This document shows, piece after piece, positions 10,289 to 18,733 of a stretch of DNA of 64,000 nucleotides (positions are counted from its first letter, which is position 1; every line of letters starts with the position of its first letter). This DNA comes from Lysobacterales bacterium (lineage in GTDB: Bacteria > Pseudomonadota > Gammaproteobacteria > Xanthomonadales > UBA2363): assembly GCA_019634735.1 (NCBI GenBank), contig JAHCAT010000010.1:99679-163678 (forward strand), in the 5' to 3' direction. The translations under genes were made by a program, and so were the position numbers. The notes beneath the pieces are model-generated. The model was given only the letters and a program-made list of their open reading frames with translations, was not told the origin of the DNA and made no database searches.

Positions 10289-10302
10289 GGCGCCGGCCGC
10301 GC

Positions 10303-10314
10303 TGACAGGTGTCA
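10303..10314. promoter_or_regulatory. Inverted repeat TGACA-N2-TGTCA upstream of the ABC cassette
   Basis: A 5-bp inverted repeat (TGACA GG TGTCA) 80 bp before the ATP-binding gene. The heptamer TGACAGG within it recurs twice at 12049-12066, just before the histidine kinase gene of the same cluster. A shared operator for the local response regulator is inferred; no binding evidence. Confidence 0.3.
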
Positions 10315-10393
10315 TCGACGCCGGCTGACCTGGGAGGCTGCCGGCCCCCGTGCCTGGGGCGGACACTGGCTCCGCACTCACGGGAGCCCATCG

Positions 10394-11284
10394 ATGGAAC
10401 CGGTACTGGCCGAATTGCGCGGCATCCACAAGCGTTACGGCAGCACGATCGCCCTGACCGGCGTCGACCTCGAGCTTCGCCGCGGCGAGCTGCTGGTGCT
10501 GCTGGGCGGCAACGGCGCCGGCAAGACCACGGCGATCGGCATCCTGCTCGGGCTGCTGCGCGCCGATGCCGGCAGTGTGGCGCTGTGCGGCGGCAGTCCG
10601 GACCAGCGTGCCGCGCGGGCCCAGGTAGGGGCCATGCTGCAGACCGGCGGCGTGCCCGAGACGCTGCGCGTCGGTGAACTGCTCGACCTGTTCGGCAGCT
10701 ATTACCCCGCGCCCTTGCCGGTCGCCGAGGCGGCGCGGATGGCCGGGGTCGGCGACCTGCTCGATCGTCCTTACCGGAAGCTGTCGGGCGGACAGCAGCG
10801 GCGCGTGCAGTTCGGCCTGGCCGTGGTCGGCCGCCCGGCGCTGCTGGTCCTCGACGAACCCACGGTGGGTCTGGACATCGAGGCCCGGCATGGATTCTGG
10901 GAGGGCCTGCGCGCCCTGGTCCGGGCCGGCACCGGCGTGCTGCTGACCACGCACTGGCTGGAAGAGGCGCAGGCCCTGGCCGACCGGGTCGCGGTGCTCG
11001 CGCGCGGCCGGGTGGTCGCAGTGGACACCCTGGCCGGCATGCAGGCCAGGGGCGGCGAACGCCGTGTGACCTGCCGCACCCGCCTGGCACCGACGCAGGT
11101 CGCGGCCTGGCCGGGCGTCAGCGAGGTCCGGACCGGCGACGACGGTTGTCTGGCCCTGATGGCCGCCGATGCCGAGGCGGTGGTGCGCAGGCTGCTGGAG
11201 CGCGACCCCGACCTGTCCGACCTCGAGGTCCGGCGCAGCGGTCTGGCAGAGAGATTTCTTGAACTCACTTCGGAGGCGGCATGA
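10394..11284 (+). CDS. ABC transporter ATP-binding protein
   Basis: A 296-residue nucleotide-binding subunit of an ABC-2 type exporter, peripheral on the inner membrane. Walker A is GGNGAGKTT (about 38-46), the signature is LSGGQQRR (about 130-137) and Walker B is LLVLDEP (about 150-156), followed by the H-loop in LLTTHWLEEAQALADRV. The C-terminal 80 residues are a regulatory extension typical of CcmA/DrrA-like subunits. Its stop overlaps the permease ATG (ATGA), so one exporter complex is made. With the DesK/DesR-like pair directly downstream, the layout resembles Bacillus des/lia-type stress modules. The substrate is unknown; lipids, antibiotics or peptides are typical. Confidence 0.9.
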   Translation: MEPVLAELRGIHKRYGSTIALTGVDLELRRGELLVLLGGNGAGKTTAIGILLGLLRADAGSVALCGGSPDQRAARAQVGAMLQTGGVPETLRVGELLDLFGSYYPAPLPVAEAARMAGVGDLLDRPYRKLSGGQQRRVQFGLAVVGRPALLVLDEPTVGLDIEARHGFWEGLRALVRAGTGVLLTTHWLEEAQALADRVAVLARGRVVAVDTLAGMQARGGERRVTCRTRLAPTQVAAWPGVSEVRTGDDGCLALMAADAEAVVRRLLERDPDLSDLEVRRSGLAERFLELTSEAA

Positions 11285-12051
11285 ACATCCTGGCCGATGC
11301 CGTGGCGACGGCACCGCGCAACCCCTGGGCGCGCGAGATCCGCTACGAATTCCTGCGCCTGCTGCGCACACCGGGGTTCGCGCTGCCGACCCTGCTGTTC
11401 CCGCCGATGTTCTACGTGCTGTTCGCCCTGCTGTTGCCGATGGGCCGCAGCGGCAACTGGCAGGCAGCCCACTACCTGCTGGCCACCTACACGGTGTTCG
11501 GTGTGATGGCGCCCGGCCTGTTCGGCTTCGGGGCCACGGTGGCGGTCGAGCGCGAGCAGGGCTGGCTGCGCCTGAAGCGCGCCGCGCCGATGCCGGCCGG
11601 GGCCTGGCTGCTGGCCAAGGCGGTGATGGCGGTTGGCTTCGCCCTGCTGGTGTTCGCGATCATGGCGGCGCTGGCAGCCGGTGCCGGCGGCGTGCGCCTG
11701 CCGGCGAGCGCCTGGCTGGCGCTGGCGGCGGTCGCCGGCCTGGGCGTGCTGCCGTTCTGCGCCGCCGGCCTGTGGATCGGTCTGGTCGCCAGCGCCCAGG
11801 CGGCACCGGCCATCGTCAACCTGGTCTACCTGCCGATGGCCTTCCTGTCCGGACTGTGGTTCCCGTTGATGCTGCTGCCGGCGCCGGTGCAGGCGATGGC
11901 GCCTCTGTGGCCGGCGTATCATCTCGGCCAGCTGGCGCTGGCGGCGGTCGGGCAGGGCAGCAGCAGCGCCCCGGCGCTGCATGCGCTGGCACTGCTCGCC
12001 TTCGGCGGTGTGTTCGCCGGGCTGGCGGCCCGGGCGCTGCGCCGGGCGTGA
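11281..12051 (+). CDS. ABC-2 type permease subunit
   Basis: A 256-residue inner-membrane permease with about six hydrophobic segments (e.g. LPTLLFPPMFYVLFALLLP, ALLVFAIMAALAAG, ALAAVAGLGVLPFCAAG). The pattern ending AFLSGLWFPLMLLP is the ABC-2 signature region of drug/polysaccharide exporters. It overlaps the ATP-binding gene by 4 bp and is followed after 55 bp by the sensor kinase. It is likely the membrane half of a homodimeric exporter. No substrate can be read from the sequence. Confidence 0.88.
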   Translation: MNILADAVATAPRNPWAREIRYEFLRLLRTPGFALPTLLFPPMFYVLFALLLPMGRSGNWQAAHYLLATYTVFGVMAPGLFGFGATVAVEREQGWLRLKRAAPMPAGAWLLAKAVMAVGFALLVFAIMAALAAGAGGVRLPASAWLALAAVAGLGVLPFCAAGLWIGLVASAQAAPAIVNLVYLPMAFLSGLWFPLMLLPAPVQAMAPLWPAYHLGQLALAAVGQGSSSAPALHALALLAFGGVFAGLAARALRRA

Positions 12052-12066
12052 CAGGGCGCTGACAGG
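12049..12066 (+). promoter_or_regulatory. Direct repeat TGACAGG-N4-TGACAGG before the sensor kinase gene
   Basis: Two identical heptamers spaced 11 bp start-to-start (one helical turn), the first containing the permease stop codon, about 40 bp before the kinase ATG. The same heptamer lies in the inverted repeat at 10303-10314. A response-regulator or other dimer site is a reasonable inference. Confidence 0.35.
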
Positions 12067-12106
12067 ACCGGGAGACGGCAGTGGAAGCGCGAGAGAGGGC
12101 AGGGCG

Positions 12107-13273
12107 ATGGCGGCAGACGGCGTGAAGTCACTCGGCTTGCGGCTGCGCGCGTGGCTCTTGCCGGCGGCGGTGGTGGAGACCCTGGGCTGGATGCCGATGC
12201 TCTGGCTGGCCTACCTGGGCTTCCTTTTCGTCCTGCCGGTGGCCACGGGCTTCGACGACACCCGCATGTGGCAGGCGACGGTGGCGACCGTGCCGCCGTT
12301 CCTGTGGCTGTACTTCCGCGCCTTCCGGCATCAGGGCTGGCCACTGCTGCCGTGGCTTCTGGCGATCGCCGCGCTGTCCTTCGTGCTGACACCGTTCAAT
12401 CCGTTCGGCAACAGCTACCTGATCTACGCCGCGGCGTTCGCGCCGCTGCTGGGCTCGCTGGCCCGCGCCCTCGCCGTGCTCGGCGTCGTGCTGGCGCTGT
12501 ACGCGCTGCAGGCCTGGTGGCTGGCCACCGGCTTGATCCCGCCGCTGATCGCCCTGCTGGTCGGCACCTCGGTGTGCCTGGCCAACCACTTCTACCTGGT
12601 CAAGCACCGCCAGGATGGCGAGCTGCGCCTCGGCCTGGAGGAGGTGCGGCGGCTGGCGGCGGTGGCCGAGCGCGAGCGCATCGGCCGCGACCTGCACGAC
12701 CTGCTCGGCCATACGCTGTCGCTGATCGCCCTGAAGAGCGAGCTGGCCAGCCGTCTGCTGGCAAGCGACCCGGCTGCGGCGCAGGCGGAGGTGGCCCAGA
12801 TCGAGCAGGTCGCGCGCGATGCCCTGGCCCAGGTGCGCCGCGCGGTGACCGGCATCCGCGCCGCCATGCTGCGACCGGAGCTGGCGTCGGCGCGCCTGCT
12901 GCTGGGCGGTGCGGGTGTCGAGCTGGACGAGCGACTCGACGACGGTCACGAGCTGCCGCCCGACATCGAGACCTGTCTGGCGCTGGTGCTGCGCGAGGCG
13001 GTCACCAACGTGCAGCGCCACGCGCGCGCCGCGCGTGTCGAAGTCAGGTTATGGCAAGCGGCCGGCGCAGTCGTGCTGGAGGTCGCGGACGACGGCCGGG
13101 GTGGCGCGCGCCGGCGCGGCAACGGTCTGGACGGCATGGTCGAACGGCTGGCCGCACTGGGCGGCAGCCTGGAGATGGACTCGCCCCCCGGGGGCGGCAC
13201 CCGCCTGCGCGCGCGGGTGCCCTTGCCTGCGACCCTGGCGTCGTCGCTGGACGCCCAGCGGAGCGCGGCATGA
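12107..13273 (+). CDS. DesK/NarX-type sensor histidine kinase
   Basis: A 388-residue inner-membrane sensor. The N-terminal half (about 25-160) holds four to six hydrophobic segments and no extracytoplasmic domain, as in DesK. A HisKA_3 dimerisation box follows (ERERIGRDLHDLLGHTLSL, phospho-acceptor His197), then a HATPase domain with the N-box NVQRHARAA and G-boxes DDGRGG and GNGLDGM. The ATG at 12107 lies behind a purine-rich GAGAGAGGGCAGGG stretch. Its stop overlaps the regulator ATG (ATGA). The signal is unknown; membrane fluidity or envelope damage would fit the topology and the adjacent exporter. Confidence 0.88.
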   Translation: MAADGVKSLGLRLRAWLLPAAVVETLGWMPMLWLAYLGFLFVLPVATGFDDTRMWQATVATVPPFLWLYFRAFRHQGWPLLPWLLAIAALSFVLTPFNPFGNSYLIYAAAFAPLLGSLARALAVLGVVLALYALQAWWLATGLIPPLIALLVGTSVCLANHFYLVKHRQDGELRLGLEEVRRLAAVAERERIGRDLHDLLGHTLSLIALKSELASRLLASDPAAAQAEVAQIEQVARDALAQVRRAVTGIRAAMLRPELASARLLLGGAGVELDERLDDGHELPPDIETCLALVLREAVTNVQRHARAARVEVRLWQAAGAVVLEVADDGRGGARRRGNGLDGMVERLAALGGSLEMDSPPGGGTRLRARVPLPATLASSLDAQRSAA

Positions 13274-13872
13274 TCCGCTTCGTGCTGGCCGAGGACCAGG
13301 GAATGGTGCGCGGTGCCCTGGCGGCGCTGCTGCGCCTGGAGCCCGATCTCCAGCCGGTCGCCGAGGTGGCCGATGGCGAGGCTGCCTGGCGTGCGGTGCG
13401 CGAGCAGGCGCCCGATCTGCTGGTCACCGACATCGAGATGCCCGGGTTGACCGGCCTGGAGTTGGCCCAGCGCATCCAGCGCCACGCGCTGGCGACCCGG
13501 GTGGTGATCGTCACCACCTTCGCGCGTGCCGGCTACCTGCGCCGGGCCCTCGACGCCGGTGTCGCCGGCTACCTGCTCAAGGATGCCCCGGCCAGCCAGC
13601 TGGCCGAGGCGATGCGCCAGGTGCATCGTGGCGGCCGCGCCATCGACCCGCAGCTTGCGGTCGACGCCTGGGGGGAACCCGACCCGCTGACCGAGCGCGA
13701 GCGCCAGGTGCTGCGACTGGCCGGCGAGGGCCTGGGCGCCAACGACATCGCCGCCCGCTTGAACCTCAGCCACGGCACCGTCCGCAACTACCTGAGCGAG
13801 GCGATCGGCAAGCTCGGCGTCGGCAACCGCATCGAGGCCTACCGGCTGGCGCACCAGAAGGGCTGGCTCTAG
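13270..13872 (+). CDS. NarL/DesR-family response regulator
   Basis: A 200-residue regulator coupled by 4 bp to the kinase. The receiver domain has the acidic pair in LAEDQ, the phospho-accepting Asp54 in VTDIEMPGLTG, the switch Thr in VIVTTFARAGY and Lys in YLLKDAPASQL. A LuxR-type helix-turn-helix follows (LTERERQVLRLAGEGLGAN, LNLSHGTVRNYLSEAI). It probably controls the exporter genes and itself; the TGACAGG repeats at 10303 and 12049 are candidate sites. The stop codon lies inside the left end of the inverted-repeat element at 13869, suggesting the element's end supplies the last codon. Confidence 0.9.
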   Translation: MIRFVLAEDQGMVRGALAALLRLEPDLQPVAEVADGEAAWRAVREQAPDLLVTDIEMPGLTGLELAQRIQRHALATRVVIVTTFARAGYLRRALDAGVAGYLLKDAPASQLAEAMRQVHRGGRAIDPQLAVDAWGEPDPLTERERQVLRLAGEGLGANDIAARLNLSHGTVRNYLSEAIGKLGVGNRIEAYRLAHQKGWL

Positions 13873-14025
13873 CAGGTTGTTGAAAAACAGCCTGCTGGCG
13901 GCGGCCATGGATGGCCGCTCGGCGAAGCTGCGTAAGCAGTTGATTCGACGGGAGCCCGTCCGGACCTGCGCCGGACGGGCGACTTGAAAATCGACCAGGA
14001 AGGTCGTTTTTCAACAAGCTGATAG
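13869..14025. mobile_element. MITE-like element with 20-bp terminal inverted repeats
   Basis: The left end (13869-13888) begins CTAGCAGGTTGTTGAAAAAC; the right end (14006-14025) reads on the minus strand CTATCAGCTTGTTGAAAAAC, 18 of 20 identical. Inside are an 8-bp palindromic hairpin (13901-13918, GCGGCCAT/ATGGCCGC) and a 10-bp hairpin (13954-13980, GCCCGTCCGG/CCGGACGGGC). There is no transposase gene, so movement would need one in trans. The internal hairpin could also serve to end the regulator transcript. No target-site duplication is evident. Element type is inferred from structure. Confidence 0.6.
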
Positions 14026-14352
14026 TCCGGATCCAACCCGGGGCCGCTGCTGCGGTCGCCGATGTCCGCGCGGGTGTACGGTCTGTGCCCGCAATCCGGA
14101 TCGATGTCCCGTCGACTCCGGATCAGCTTTCCCAGCGGTTGGCCCGCACCGCGACGCGACCCCGACACCCGCGCTTGCGCGTCCCCCGACGAGCCGGCTG
14201 GCCGGATGTCTTCCCGGCGGCGCCCGACCGCGTCTCCTCGCTGCCGAAACGCATAAGGTGCGGGAAGCACGGGCCGGCCGTGAGCCCCGCGCGCGCCGTC
14301 CGCAGACCGCACGCTTCCCCCGGGACGCTCACGCGGGCATCATCGCCGCGCA
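14026..14352. other. Gene-free spacer before queA
   Basis: About 330 bp with only short shadow frames. I see no convincing promoter, hairpin or RNA gene; the queA promoter is presumably in the last 100 bp. Confidence 0.5.
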
Positions 14353-15387
14353 ATGAAGCGCACCGACTTCCATTTCGACCTGCCGCCGGCGCTGATCGCG
14401 CAGGCACCGCTGCTCGGGCGCAGCGATGCCCGCCTGCTGCACCTTCCCGCCGACGGCGACCTGGCCGATCGCGCGATCCGCGACCTGCCGGATCTGTTGT
14501 CGCCCGGCGACCTGCTGGTGTTCAACGACACCCGGGTGCTGCCGGCGCGGCTGCATGCCCGAAAGCGCACCGGCGGCGTTGCCGAGATCCTGGTCGAGCG
14601 CCTGCTCGGCGGTGCCGAGGTGCGCGCCCTGCTCGGCGTCAGCAAGAAGCCGCGGCCGGGCGACCGGCTCGATCTCGAGGACGGCAGCCAGGTCGAGGTG
14701 CTGGGCCGCGACGGCGCCTTCTTCCACCTGCGTTTCGCCGACGACCTGCCGCTGGCCGAGCGCCTCGAGCGCCTTGGCCACATGCCGCTGCCGCCCTACA
14801 TCGCCCGGGACGACGACGCCGCCGACCGCGAGCGTTACCAGACGGTGTTCGCGCGCGCGCCCGGCGCGGTGGCGGCACCGACCGCCGGCCTGCATTTCGA
14901 CCAGGCGCTGCTCGACGCCCTGCGCGAGCGCGGCGTCGAGACCGGCGCGATCACCCTGCACGTCGGCGCCGGCACCTTCCAGCCGGTGCGGGTCGACGAC
15001 ATCCGCGAGCACCGCATGCACAGCGAGTGGCTGGAGGTCGACGCCGCGCTGTGCGAGCGGATCGCCGCCACCCGTGCCCGCGGCGGCCGCGTCGTCGCCG
15101 TGGGGACCACCGTGGTACGGGCGCTGGAGTCGGCCCGCCAGGGCGGTCCGGCACCGCGACCCTTCGCCGGCGAGACCACCATCTTCATCCACCCGGGCTA
15201 CCGTTTCGCCAGCGTCGACCTGCTGCTCACCAACTTCCACCTGCCCGAGTCGACCCTGCTGATGCTGGTCAGCGCCTTCGCCGGCCGCGAGCGGGTCCTG
15301 GCGGCCTATGGTCACGCCGTCCGCCAGCGCTATCGCTTCTTCTCCTACGGCGATGCCATGCTGGTGGCGCACCTGCCGACCAGCTGA
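14353..15387 (+). CDS. queA: S-adenosylmethionine:tRNA ribosyltransferase-isomerase
   Basis: A 344-residue cytosolic enzyme that transfers and isomerises the ribosyl of SAM onto 7-aminomethyl-7-deazaguanine in tRNA, making epoxyqueuosine in queuosine synthesis. Family hallmarks are the N-terminal [26 protein letters not shown], the APTAGLHFD stretch, [14 protein letters not shown], and the end [19 protein letters not shown]. The length matches the family. The usual partner tgt does not follow; a GNAT gene begins 8 bp downstream, so the queuosine genes are split in this genome. Confidence 0.96.
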   Translation: MKRTDFHFDLPPALIAQAPLLGRSDARLLHLPADGDLADRAIRDLPDLLSPGDLLVFNDTRVLPARLHARKRTGGVAEILVERLLGGAEVRALLGVSKKPRPGDRLDLEDGSQVEVLGRDGAFFHLRFADDLPLAERLERLGHMPLPPYIARDDDAADRERYQTVFARAPGAVAAPTAGLHFDQALLDALRERGVETGAITLHVGAGTFQPVRVDDIREHRMHSEWLEVDAALCERIAATRARGGRVVAVGTTVVRALESARQGGPAPRPFAGETTIFIHPGYRFASVDLLLTNFHLPESTLLMLVSAFAGRERVLAAYGHAVRQRYRFFSYGDAMLVAHLPTS

Positions 15388-15394
15388 GCCCACC

Positions 15395-15985
15395 ATGGCC
15401 GAGATCCGCATCCTCAGCGGCACCGAAGTGACGCCCCACCTGGACGACCTGGCGCGCCTTCGGATCGCCGTGTTCCGCGACTTCCCCTATCTTTACGACG
15501 GCGACCCGGCCTACGAGCGGACCTACCTGTCCACCTATGCCGGCAACCCGGGCAGCGTGTTCGTGCTCGCCCTCGACGAGGGTGCCGTGGTCGGGGCCGC
15601 CACCGGGGTGCCGATGGCCGGCGAGCCGGAGACGGTGCAGGGGCCGTGGCGCCAGGCCGGCATCGACCCGGCCACGGTGTTCTACTTCGGCGAGTCGGTG
15701 CTGCTGCCGCGCTGGCGCGGGCAGGGCATCGGCCATGCCTTCTTCGATGCCCGGCAGGCCCATGCCCGGGCGCTGGGCGGTTTCCGCCTGACCTGCTTCT
15801 GCGCGGTCGAGCGTCCGGCCGACCATCCTCTGCGGCCGCCCGGCTGGCGTCCCCTGGACGGCTTCTGGCAGTCGCGCGGCTACCGCCGCCACGACGACCT
15901 CGCCTGCACCCTGCACTGGCGCGAAGTCGGTTCGGATGCGGAGACGCCGCACCGTCTTGCGTTCTGGTCACGGCCCGAGGCCTGA
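15395..15985 (+). CDS. GNAT-family N-acetyltransferase
   Basis: A 196-residue protein starting 8 bp after queA (MAEIRILSGTEVTPHL). The middle carries a GNAT acetyl-CoA-binding pattern, R-x-x-G-x-G/A, as LLPRWRGQGIGHAFFDARQ, preceded by FYFGESVLLP. The C-terminus (WRPLDGFWQSRGYRRHDD) fits the substrate side of the fold. The frame is open further upstream inside queA, but the start at 15395 gives the normal GNAT N-terminus. Substrate unknown. Its tight spacing suggests co-transcription with queA, without a known functional link. Confidence 0.8.
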   Translation: MAEIRILSGTEVTPHLDDLARLRIAVFRDFPYLYDGDPAYERTYLSTYAGNPGSVFVLALDEGAVVGAATGVPMAGEPETVQGPWRQAGIDPATVFYFGESVLLPRWRGQGIGHAFFDARQAHARALGGFRLTCFCAVERPADHPLRPPGWRPLDGFWQSRGYRRHDDLACTLHWREVGSDAETPHRLAFWSRPEA

Positions 15986-16098
15986 CCGGGGTCTCGCACA
16001 GGGCAATCGCCTGCGCCGCAGGCGCAGGGCTCGCCCCAGCTCGGTCCAGAATGCGGGGCAGGGAACCTTTCCCCGGCGTTCACCGGTCGTCTGCTGAC

Positions 16099-18549
16099 AT
16101 GGTCGCCATGTCATTCGACAGCGCCGCTGCCAGTCTGCCCCACGTGTTGCCTTCACACCTGGCCGAGCGGGTGAGGCAGATCAACCCCGGCCCGCTGCGG
16201 GGCGGGGGCGAGTTCGTGCTGCTGTGGCTGCACCATGCCTGTCGCGACCACGACAATCCGGCACTGGATGTCGCCCTGCACCTGGCCGCCGACCTCGACA
16301 GGCCGGTACTCGCCTACCAGGGCCTGGGCAGCGGTCACCGCCACGACAACGACCGCCACCATGCCTTCATCCTGCAGGGCGCGCGCGCCCTGGCGCCGGC
16401 GCTGGCCCGTCGCGGCGTCAGGTCGGTGTTCTGGCTGCCGATGACGGAGCCCGATGGCGGCGTCGAGGCGGGGCCGGCGCGGTCGCCCCTGGCCGCGCTG
16501 GTCCGCCGTGCCTGCGTGGTGGTCACCGACGACATGCCGGCGCCGCCCTGGCCGCGCTGGCTGTCCGGACTGGCGGCGCGGGTGCCGACGCCGCTGCTGG
16601 CGGTGGACAGCGCCTGCATCGTGCCGATGGCGCTCAGCCGGACGCCGCCGCAGCGCGCCTTCGCGTTTCGGGAGCGGCTCTGGCACGAGCTGCAGGCGCG
16701 CCTCGACGGCGACTGGCCCGCCGCGCCCGACGCCTCGCCGTTCACCGGCGACCCGGGGTTCGCGCCGTTCGACCTCGCAGGCGACCTGGCCCGGGCCATC
16801 GGTCGCTGCCGGATCGACCACCAGGTGGCGCCGGTGGCGCACACGCCGGGCGGCAGCGAAGCCGGCTACCGTCGCTGGCAGGCATTCCGCGCGTCCGGAC
16901 TGGCCGACTACCACCGACTGCGCAACGACGCAGCCGTGGCGTTTCCCCAGGGCGTTTCCAGGTTGTCCGCCTACCTGCACCACGGCATGGTGTCCGCGCG
17001 CCGGATCGCCCGCGAGGCCCGTGAGGCCGGCGGTGCCGGGGCGGCGAAGTTCCTGGACGAGCTGTGGACCTGGCGCGAACTCGCCTGGCACTGGTGCGCC
17101 CGGGTGGATGATCCGGGCACGCTGGATGCGCTGCCGGACTGGGCCCGCGACACCCTGCGCGCCCACACCGACGACCCCCGGCCGGCGTGGCGCGACCTCG
17201 ATGCCCTCAGCTCGGGACGCAGCGGTGTGGCGTTGTGGGACCTGGCGCAACGCAGCCTGGTGCGTCATGGCGAGCTGCACAACAACCTGCGGATGAGCTG
17301 GGGCAAGGTCCTGGCCGGCTGGTCGAGGAATCCGGCGCAGGCCCTGGCGCGCCTGCTGGAACTCAACCACCGGTTCGCACTGGATGGCAGCGACCCAGCC
17401 TCGTACGGCGGCCTGCTCTGGTGCCTGGGGCTGTTCGACCGCCCGTTTCCACCGGCACGGCCGGTCACCGGTACGGTGCGGCAGCGTTCGCTCGCGGCGC
17501 ACGGCGCGCGCCTCGACCTGCCGGCCTGCGCCCGTCGTGTCGACCTGCCGTCGACCGGCAGGGCCCGCAACGTGGCCATCATCGGCGGCGGCATCGCCGG
17601 CGCCGCCGCCGCCCGCGTCCTTGCCGATGCCGGTCATAGGGTCTGCGTGCTGGAGAAGTCGCGCGGCGCGGGCGGACGCATGGCGACCCGTCGCGAGGCG
17701 GGTCTGGCCTTCGATCACGGCGCCCAGTTCATCACCGTGCGCGATCCGCGCTTCCGCGCCCAGGCAAGGCGCTGGCGCGAGGCGGGACTGCTGGTGCCGT
17801 GGCGGCCGCGATCGGCGGGACCCGACGAGGGCCGCGAGCGACTGCTGGCGGTGCCCGCCATGAACGCGCTCGCCGCCCACCTGCTGACCGGCATCGAGTT
17901 GCGCACCTCGACGACGGTAGGCAGCCTGTCGCGGCACCCGGACGGCTGGCGGGTCATGGGTGCGGAGGGCGGCGAGCTGGCGTGCGCGGACGCGGTTGTG
18001 GTCACCGCGCCCGCACCGCAGTCCGCCAGCCTGCTGCGCGAGCCGGCTCCGGCCCTTGCCGCCCTGCTCGACGAGGTGGGCTACGAACCCTGCTGGGCCG
18101 CCCTGCTTTGCCTGGAAGCGCCGGTGCCGGACGTCGAACTCCTGCGCGGCGGCCCGGATGCGCCGCTGGCGCTGGCCAGCGCCATGGCCAGTCGCGCCGG
18201 TCGCCCCCAGGCCCCGGCCTGGGTCGTGCATGCCGGTGCCGGCTGGTCGCGCCGCCACCTGGAGGCGACTCCAGAGCAGGTGCTTCCCGTGCTGGTCGAT
18301 GCCTTCCTGGCCGCCGCCGGCCTTCCCGCCAGTGCGGTCCGCTCGGCCAGTGCCCATCGCTGGCGCTACGCGCTGTGCAGCTCACCGCTGCAGCGGCCGA
18401 TGCTGCACGATGCCGGACTCGGGCTTGCGGTCGCCGGGGATGGCCTGCTGGGCGGCCGCGTGGAATCGGCGTGGCTCAGCGGCGTGGCGGCGGCAGCTGC
18501 GCTGCTGCGGCACTGGCACCTGGACGAGAGCGGTGCACCGGCGGCGTGA
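16099..18549 (+). CDS. Photolyase/cryptochrome-like protein fused to an FAD-dependent (renalase-like) oxidoreductase
   Basis: A predicted 816-residue fusion. Residues about 35-460 are photolyase-like and closest in pattern to class II CPD photolyases: LSAYLHHGMVSARRI, then the FAD-site block around HNNLRMSWGKVLAGW and LLELNHRFALDGSDP. From about 490 a second FAD domain starts with the dinucleotide fold VAIIGGGIAGAAAARVLA, an EKSRGAGGRMATRR motif and DHGAQF, and ends with LAVAGDGLLGGRVESAWLSG, the layout of renalase-like oxidoreductases. ATGs at 16099 and 16108 are both possible. Frame and codon use are continuous across the join, so it is not a frameshift artefact. Function would be light-driven DNA repair plus an unknown redox activity, possibly flavin reduction; the latter is inference. 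Confidence 0.82.
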   Translation: MVAMSFDSAAASLPHVLPSHLAERVRQINPGPLRGGGEFVLLWLHHACRDHDNPALDVALHLAADLDRPVLAYQGLGSGHRHDNDRHHAFILQGARALAPALARRGVRSVFWLPMTEPDGGVEAGPARSPLAALVRRACVVVTDDMPAPPWPRWLSGLAARVPTPLLAVDSACIVPMALSRTPPQRAFAFRERLWHELQARLDGDWPAAPDASPFTGDPGFAPFDLAGDLARAIGRCRIDHQVAPVAHTPGGSEAGYRRWQAFRASGLADYHRLRNDAAVAFPQGVSRLSAYLHHGMVSARRIAREAREAGGAGAAKFLDELWTWRELAWHWCARVDDPGTLDALPDWARDTLRAHTDDPRPAWRDLDALSSGRSGVALWDLAQRSLVRHGELHNNLRMSWGKVLAGWSRNPAQALARLLELNHRFALDGSDPASYGGLLWCLGLFDRPFPPARPVTGTVRQRSLAAHGARLDLPACARRVDLPSTGRARNVAIIGGGIAGAAAARVLADAGHRVCVLEKSRGAGGRMATRREAGLAFDHGAQFITVRDPRFRAQARRWREAGLLVPWRPRSAGPDEGRERLLAVPAMNALAAHLLTGIELRTSTTVGSLSRHPDGWRVMGAEGGELACADAVVVTAPAPQSASLLREPAPALAALLDEVGYEPCWAALLCLEAPVPDVELLRGGPDAPLALASAMASRAGRPQAPAWVVHAGAGWSRRHLEATPEQVLPVLVDAFLAAAGLPASAVRSASAHRWRYALCSSPLQRPMLHDAGLGLAVAGDGLLGGRVESAWLSGVAAAAALLRHWHLDESGAPAA

Positions 18550-18656
18550 GCGGCTGTCGCGACGGCGACGCCGGCCGGCGACAGGTTGCCTGGCCAGGGG
18601 TGGCACCGGCGCCCTGGCGGGTGGCGAAAGCGACCGTGGGCGGGCGCATGGCAAAG

Positions 18657-18674
18657 CTGTCATCTTGCTGTAAC
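18657..18674 (+). promoter_or_regulatory. Pho-box-like PhoB site upstream of the GT4-PAP2 operon
   Basis: CTGTCAT-CTTG-CTGTAAC: two 7-bp repeats with the 11-bp period of the PhoB box; the first is a perfect match to CTGTCAT and the second differs at two positions. It lies 60 bp before the GT4 start, in the right orientation, and replaces a -35. A weak -10 (CATCAT, 18683-18688) follows about 8 bp downstream. Motif match only. Confidence 0.5.
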
Positions 18675-18733
18675 TTTCCGGCCATCATGCGTACACCGCA
18701 CGCGGCTAGCGTGCAGCAAACCGGCCGGTCCCC

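Noticed and set aside
12048..12065. Pho-box-like CTGTCAG-N4-CTGTCAC on the minus strand
   Set aside because: It points into the permease gene and away from any minus-strand gene; treated instead as TGACAGG direct repeats on the plus strand.
14062..14256. Small frame in the spacer before queA
   Set aside because: No ribosome site, arginine/proline-rich random-like translation, no known family.
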